Assembly: GCA_034766995.1 (NCBI GenBank)
Contig: CM068313.1
Span: 7,878,961 to 7,942,960, forward strand
DNA: 64,000 bases
DNA from: Acanthacorydalis orientalis
Lineage: Eukaryota; Arthropoda; Insecta; Megaloptera; Corydalidae
Reading direction: 5' to 3'
Under the pieces are notes generated by a model. That model ran no database searches and was not told where the DNA came from. It worked only from the letters and a program-made list of their open reading frames with translations. This document shows, in pieces, positions 58,683-64,000 of the stretch. The translations under genes were made by a program, and so were the position numbers. Each line of letters opens with the position of its first letter. The stretch's first letter is position 1.

Positions 58683-59953
58683 TTAGGTCGGTGTAAAAAT
58701 AATTGCGGTTTTTACGTATTGAGTATAAAGACATGTATATCAGTTAAAAATTATATTTATTAATCAAAATAAAAACCATTGGTCAGCAAATATTTCTTCC
58801 AACGGGAAACAAGTTTGTTTATTCCTACAAGACAGAATTCTGGAGTCCTAGAATTAACGAATTCATCGAAAGAGCTTTGAGCTGATGCTTGATCTTTGAA
58901 AACCTTCTCTCGTAAATTACTCAAATGTTTTAAAAAATGATAAACTGTCAGAGACAGGTCCTGAGAATAATGTGGGTGAGATAAGGTTTCATAACCCAGT
59001 TTATTAAATTTTTTAAAGTCATTTGTGAGACGTATAGTCGGGCGTTATCATGAGGAAAAATTGGTCCTCTTCTATTAACTAATGCTTGCCGTAAACGATG
59101 CAACTTGTCATGCATTTTTCAATTCTCTGACAATATTTTTCTGCTGTTATTGTTTCGCCAGGATTTAAGAAGTTGTAGTGAAATACTGCCACTCTCCGAC
59201 CACCAAACCGTGATTATAATCTTTTTTTATGAAGATTCTGTTTAGGAAACTATTTTAGTGCATCTTCTCGGTTTAGCCACTGTGATGCACGTTTTCGATT
59301 GTTGTACAAAATCCACTTTTCATCACATGTGACAATTCGATCAAGAAAGGGATATTTTTTGCTACATAAAAAAAGTACTGAGCAGACTTCATATCGCCGA
59401 ATTGATTGATGTTCGTTTAGTTCATACGGTGCCCATTTATCCAGCTTGTTCGTTTTTCCAATTAGGCTCAAATGTCGACCAACTGTTGGAAATGATCAAC
59501 ATTGAATTCTTCTGCCCCCCTCGAGTTGTTTTACGTGGACCGCTTCAATAATAGTTCTTTGATCATTATTGTCTATAGCTGAAGGACATTCACAATCATC
59601 AAGGCTTTCTTTCCTATTACGAAATGTTTGGAACCAGTATTGAGCTGTACGTTCACTAACGGACTCTCTACCAAAAACACATTTGATATTTCAAGCAGTT
59701 TCTGTTGCTTTACGTCCCAATTTAAACTCATACAACAAAATCGTGCGAATTTACTTTTTCCATGACTAATTTAAGAGGTTATATCCAACAATACTAAGGT
59801 ATAAAAACAAGAGACATAATCTCAAATCAGTAGTGCTAATTTCATTGTTTACAATGATGTATCACAAGAATATAAGAAAAGATAACGGTAACTAGAAAAA
59901 TTTTTGCCGAACACAAAATGCTAAAAACCGCAATTATTTTCGCACCAACCTAA
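58683..59953 (-). mobile_element. Full-length mariner (family A), 1.27 kb, dead
   Basis: TIRs TTAGGTCGGTGTAAAAATAA, TTGCGGTTTTT and the inverse AAAACCGCAATTATTTTCGC, ACCAACCTAA. The minus-strand transposase shows YPFLDRIVTCDEKWILYNN, RKRASQWLNRED (first catalytic Asp present) and HPHYSQDLSLTVYHFLKH. The family motif is ...DLSPTDYHFF..., so the last catalytic Asp is Val here. Stops also interrupt it. Its TIRs are those of the small MITEs at 19379, 25818 and 54429, so this type of element is their likely parent. Confidence 0.92.
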
Positions 59954-60062
59954 TATATGTATGTATGTATGTATTAATAACATAATTATTATATAATGTG
60001 AACAGATATTTTATGAATTTCATGGGAGGAATAAAAAATTCTAACTTGGTAATGATTGAGAT

Positions 60063-60467
60063 TATATATATATATATATTGTGCTCGCACTAAGTTCACT
60101 ATATTATATATGTTTTATGGTATGTGTGACCTAAATATAAAAAATAATGTTCATTATATTAGGTGTAAATTGATTCTACACGAATCTGAAGTCAAAACGA
60201 CATTTGTACTGTCTTGGTAACGGTATTGATTCAGGAAGAACGAATTAAACGTTTTACGTAGGAAAATCCGATATCTCCTATATGCTCTATCTATATAAAT
60301 GTTATTAAAGGATATTGGAAATTCGATCAAACGGCCGGATTTATTATTTCTGGATTAACAAGTAATATATTATTAATAACGGTATTTCGTTTCGATATAT
60401 AAAAAGTTTTTCCGTGTTTTCATATCGGTTGCTTTTTCATATAATGTGTATTTATGGTTATTAAATT

Positions 60468-60500
<33 letters not shown>
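60063..60500. other. AT-rich DNA with two short (AT)n tracts
   Basis: (AT)n at 60064-60080 and 60470-60500. Otherwise no feature. Confidence 0.6.
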
Positions 60501-60501
<1 letters not shown>

Positions 60502-61049
60502 AGTACATTGAATTAAATAGCTCGTTCTGAAATACTTTATTATTAAAAGATACCGTTTATTCAAATGGAATATTTAAACTGTTTCATTCAAATGCATTTA
60601 AAGATAAAGCACGATTCTGCTTTGTAAATTTCAAGTATGATTGGTATTCTTTGTAGTTGGATGTACAAAAAAAATATATTAAATTTCTAAATAAGCAAGC
60701 GTTTTGTTTTTTTTTAATCCGTTATTTTTTAAAGTCAATATAAAATGAATTCAGAATTGTTTATTCTTCTTTGAGACTCGGTGATAATTTAAAAGAATTT
60801 ATAGTTAGTTTTATTAGGTGTAAAGATTAATTCAGTGCCTTGACATTGAATCACTCATGACTCTGTTTTAAATTAAAATATTTTCTTGTGGTTTGAACAG
60901 TTTTAAGTGCCAACCGTAACATTTAAAAACACTATATATTGTGGCCAAGCAGTTAGCATAACCTCACAAAACAGTAGTGAACACGATGACGTCTGAAAAG
61001 CAGCATATTAAACATTGCATACTTTTCGCATTCCAGTTGAAAAGAATGG

Positions 61050-61990
61050 GGGTTGTACGTGTACAGAACCGCAGGAGTTTACGTAGAATTACGTCGGGTT
61101 AGAGAAGTGAAAATGTATTAAGTTGTTTAAAAAAATACATTTTCATCTTTTCAGATGGGGTCAAAGCAATTTTTTTTCTTACTCTCTGGCCTTCGCTTTG
61201 CCACCGATTTACGTTTTCCGTGGTTTCTTACACGTTTCACAACAGTTTTTTTGAGGATTTTAAATTATGGAGATGTTGATAAATTTGATAGCTTAGTTTC
61301 TGAAAATTTTTAAAAATTAAAAAAACGAATGTGGAATCTTCTTACAGAGTTTTGAAAGATCCATCCACATATATTTTAGTTTTTATTATACGATAAAGAA
61401 TTTTCGAGATATTCACCTTTTAATGCTGACACAATGTGAAAATCTATGTTCAAAATTACAAAGTCATAACATTGAACCTAATTAATGGATTTGAACAAAT
61501 GAAGCATTTTTAGGTTCCGAAGATATCAAACACTTTTGATCCAATATGAATCGGTTAAACAGTCGCGGTGTACTGAGCTCGAATCTGCGTTACAGCATTC
61601 GGTAACGCTCCCACTGCTTACATGACACCCCACTCAATGAAAACATGGGATCTTCTTAGATAGTTTTGAAATATCTATCCGCAGATATTTTAGTTTCTGT
61701 CATACGATAAAAAGTTTTCGAGATATTCACCTCTTAATGCCGACACAATGTGAAAATCGATGTTCAAATCTGCAAGATCATAACTTTTAATCTAATTAAA
61801 GGATTTTAACAAATGAAGCGTTATTAAATCCGAAGTTCTTTAACTATTAAACACTTGATACGATGTGAATTGTTTGAACGGTTACAGCGCACTGAGCATA
61901 AACCTGCGTTACAGTATTTGATAACGTTTCCACTGCGAACATAACACCTCGTTTAATGAAACTATTGACGTAATTCTACGTCAAAAAAAT
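61050..61990. mobile_element. Insert within the family-B mariner
   Basis: The segment absent from other copies of the family starts near TACGTGTACAGAACCGCAGG and ends near TAATTCTACGTCAAAAAAAT. Its ends carry TTACGTAGAATTACGTCG (61079) and GACGTAATTCTACGTC (61967), which are inverted copies and each nearly palindromic. It has no transposase I recognise. A basic minus-strand reading near 61190-61260 (VVKRVRNHGKRKS) is suggestive only. Confidence 0.65.
61327..61958. repeat. Two tandem units of about 314 bp
   Basis: Unit 1 (from about 61327) and unit 2 (from about 61643) share GGAATCTTCTTACAGAG/GGATCTTCTTAGATAG, TACGATAAA.A.TTTTCGAGA, TATTCACCT.TTAATGC, GACACAATGTGAAAATC, GCGTTACAG and CATGACACC.CA.T/CATAACACCTCGTT. 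The distance between CGAGATATTCACC copies is 314 bp. They are roughly 80% alike by eye. Confidence 0.85.
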
Positions 61991-63001
61991 ACTATCGAAC
62001 GTGCGGAAATGATTTGCCCAGCTTTGGGAGAAGATGTTGTGATGCATAAAATATGCAAAAAAATAGTTTCAAAAGCTTCGGAATGATGTGTTTGATTTCC
62101 GATCGATAACATCCCGAAAAATTTTAAAAAGAGGAGCTTGAGCAGCTGTTAAGTGAAAAATCCGCTCAGATTGAGCAGAAAATCGCTCAATAACTCCAAG
62201 TTACCCAACAAGCAATTTCCTGTCGTCTATATCGTCAGAAAAAAATTCAAGAGATATATTGATGGATTCCATGTGAGCGCAGATTGGAAAACAAAGAAAT
62301 AAGATGCGATACGGCAATGTTGTCGTTCACTAAGTTCAAAAGAAATAATTGTTACCATAAAATCATAACCGAGAATGAAAAATGGGTATTGTACGACAAT
62401 TCTAAGAATAAAAAAATATTATTTACACCCAATAAACCATTGATATCTACTCCGAAACCAAATATTCACGCCAAAAAAGTGTTATTGTGTATTTAGTGAG
62501 ACATGGAGGGTTTGGTGTATTATGAGTTGCTCGAATTTGATCAAACTGCAAATTCAGAACGTTATTTACAACTTATTTGAGTGACGAAGTCCATTCATTG
62601 GGAAAGGGATGAGGCAAGTTATTTTATAGCACAATAACATTCGGCCCCACGTCGCGAAAGGGTCCAAAGATACTACTTATTTGTTGGGCTGGAAGGTTCT
62701 CCCTCATATGCCATTAAACGGACATACCCCCGTCAAATTATTACCTGTTCCGGTCACTCCAGCATCGCTTTGCTGATACTGATTTTAAAACAGTGAAAGA
62801 GATCCGAAAATGCATTGACAAGTTCACCGATTCAAAACCTGCCATTTTTTTCGATAAGAGATTTGTCACTTGCCCAAGAGATGGAGCAAAGTTATACAAA
62901 CTAATGGGGAATATTTTGACGATTGAAATGTATTCCATTTTTCCATAAATAAACATTAACTTTCTATAAAAAAGGCATCCAATTAATTTGTACATCTAGT
63001 A

Positions 63002-63341
63002 AAAGTTTCTCTTCGAAAGAAATAATTAGTATAAGAATATATTCTAAAAATAAACACCCTGCGAGAAATTTCTGTAGTTTGATTCTGAAAATATGTTTCC
63101 TCAAATAATTTATAATAAACATTTCCAGGGAAAATACGACGTGCTGTTATTTTTTATTTTTCGTGAAAGCAATAAATATTCCATTATAAAGACATTAGTA
63201 AACAAACAGAACGTTTGTGACAATTCGAGCGAACAAAAACGAATGAAATATTTATTAAATACGCCACAGAATAAACATTATTATTTTCTTTTATTATTCG
63301 CTCATGAATTCAATGTATGAATTTCGTAATGATAACACTTC

Positions 63342-63381
<40 letters not shown>

Positions 63382-64000
63382 TTCATTATCTGTGAATGAT
63401 TAATTCTTCATACATAAAAATATGGACGTCTTCTTCGTTTTCGAGATAAAGAAAAATTTATAAAGATTATTTTTATTCGTTGATAAATGTGATGTCATAA
63501 TTTAAGCTTTTTTCCTTGTGAGTAGTCGACAAGTTTTTATTCATTTGTAAGTCTGTAAAAACAGCTGTTTAATACTTCTGAATATTTCTTATGAACTGAA
63601 TGTGTATTAAAAAAAAAACTTTAATCTTTGTTGTTGTGTTTTGAGTTGAAGAAATTATCAGTCGTATCGTATTTATTATTTAGTTTTGTATAAAAGGAAA
63701 GTTTGAATAAATTCCATTAAATAATTACGAATTTATTTTCGACTCAAAGTCAATTGTTCGAAACTTCTAAGTATTTTTTTTTTTGAAGTAAATACTTATA
63801 GTGCAGACAATTAAATTTGCGCTGAGTTTATAAAGATTAAACGTATTCTGTATACACAATTTTGTTCTTTACAACTTTTTTTATTGAGAGAGTTTATGAG
63901 AATCGCAACATATTTTTCTATCATTAACATACATATAATTTTATTTAAACAAAATTTAATTTTCATATAAAAATTTAATTCATATGCAAAACTTTCATTT
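63002..64000. other. AT-rich end of window
   Basis: Contains one (AT)n tract (63343-63378). The open frame at 63093-63320 has no recognisable motif. No gene is supported here. Confidence 0.6.
63343..63378. repeat. (AT)n microsatellite
   Basis: About 36 bp of AT repeat. Confidence 0.93.

Larger units (their letters stand above)
60813..63001 (+). mobile_element. Mariner (family B), split by a 0.9-kb insert
   Basis: The left end TTAGGTGTAAAGATTAATTC, AGTGCC and the right end GGCATCCAATTAATTTGTAC, ATCTAGTA are inverted. The transposase starts at 60985 (MTSEKQHIKHC, ILFAFQLKR), is split by an insert at about 61050-61990, and resumes with IERAEMICPALGEDVVMHKI, then FKRNNCYHKIITENEKWVLY and PNIHAKKVLLCI (62284-62496). 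The first catalytic position reads ENEKW where active relatives have DEKW. Later motifs are broken. Without the insert the element would be about 1.25 kb. Confidence 0.88.

Noticed and set aside
62741..62995. Minus-strand open frame of 84 codons
   Set aside because: Antisense of the 3' part of the family-B mariner; mariner motifs are on the plus strand.

Overview
This is a very AT-rich piece of an animal nuclear genome, almost certainly an insect. The evidence is spliced genes with GT..AG introns, a visual-type phospholipase C-beta close to Drosophila NorpA, many mariner-family transposons, a 5S-rRNA-derived SINE with a tail common in insect retroposons, and dozens of long (AT)n tracts. I cannot name the order with confidence.

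Layout. The left half (1-35885) is one gene on the minus strand, the orthologue of norpA (phosphoinositide-specific phospholipase C beta). I could place every coding exon from the start ATG (35767) through the PH domain, EF-hands, X domain and X/Y linker into the Y domain. There the gene runs off the left edge, so the rest of Y, the C2 domain and the C-terminal domain lie outside the window. Thirteen coding exons are seen. Two of them (10760-10839 and 11332-11411) are 80-nt homologous alternatives with identical phases. They encode two versions of a 27-residue block near the end of the PH domain, so the gene can make at least two isoforms. Both the phases and in-frame stops require that exactly one is used. 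The part of the 5' UTR next to the ATG is 35768-35885 and begins at a good 3' splice site, so at least one more non-coding exon lies upstream (to the right) and was not located.

The introns (up to 16.3 kb) hold mobile DNA: a palindromic foldback MITE family, mariner copies, a minisatellite split by a mariner-derived MITE, a 5S-SINE inserted in an (AT)n tract, and a dispersed repeat with nested terminal repeats.

The right half (about 35.9-64 kb) has no gene I can recognise. It is either the long upstream intron and promoter region of norpA or intergenic DNA. It contains a TIR element with subterminal CACATATGTG palindromes, several mariner lineages (including a 1.2 kb copy, a 1.27 kb copy with a mutated catalytic Asp, and a copy split by a 0.9 kb insert carrying two 314-bp repeats), a 174-bp tandem repeat, and many (AT)n tracts.

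Function: NorpA hydrolyses PIP2 downstream of Gq. In insect photoreceptors this is the step that leads to opening of TRP channels.
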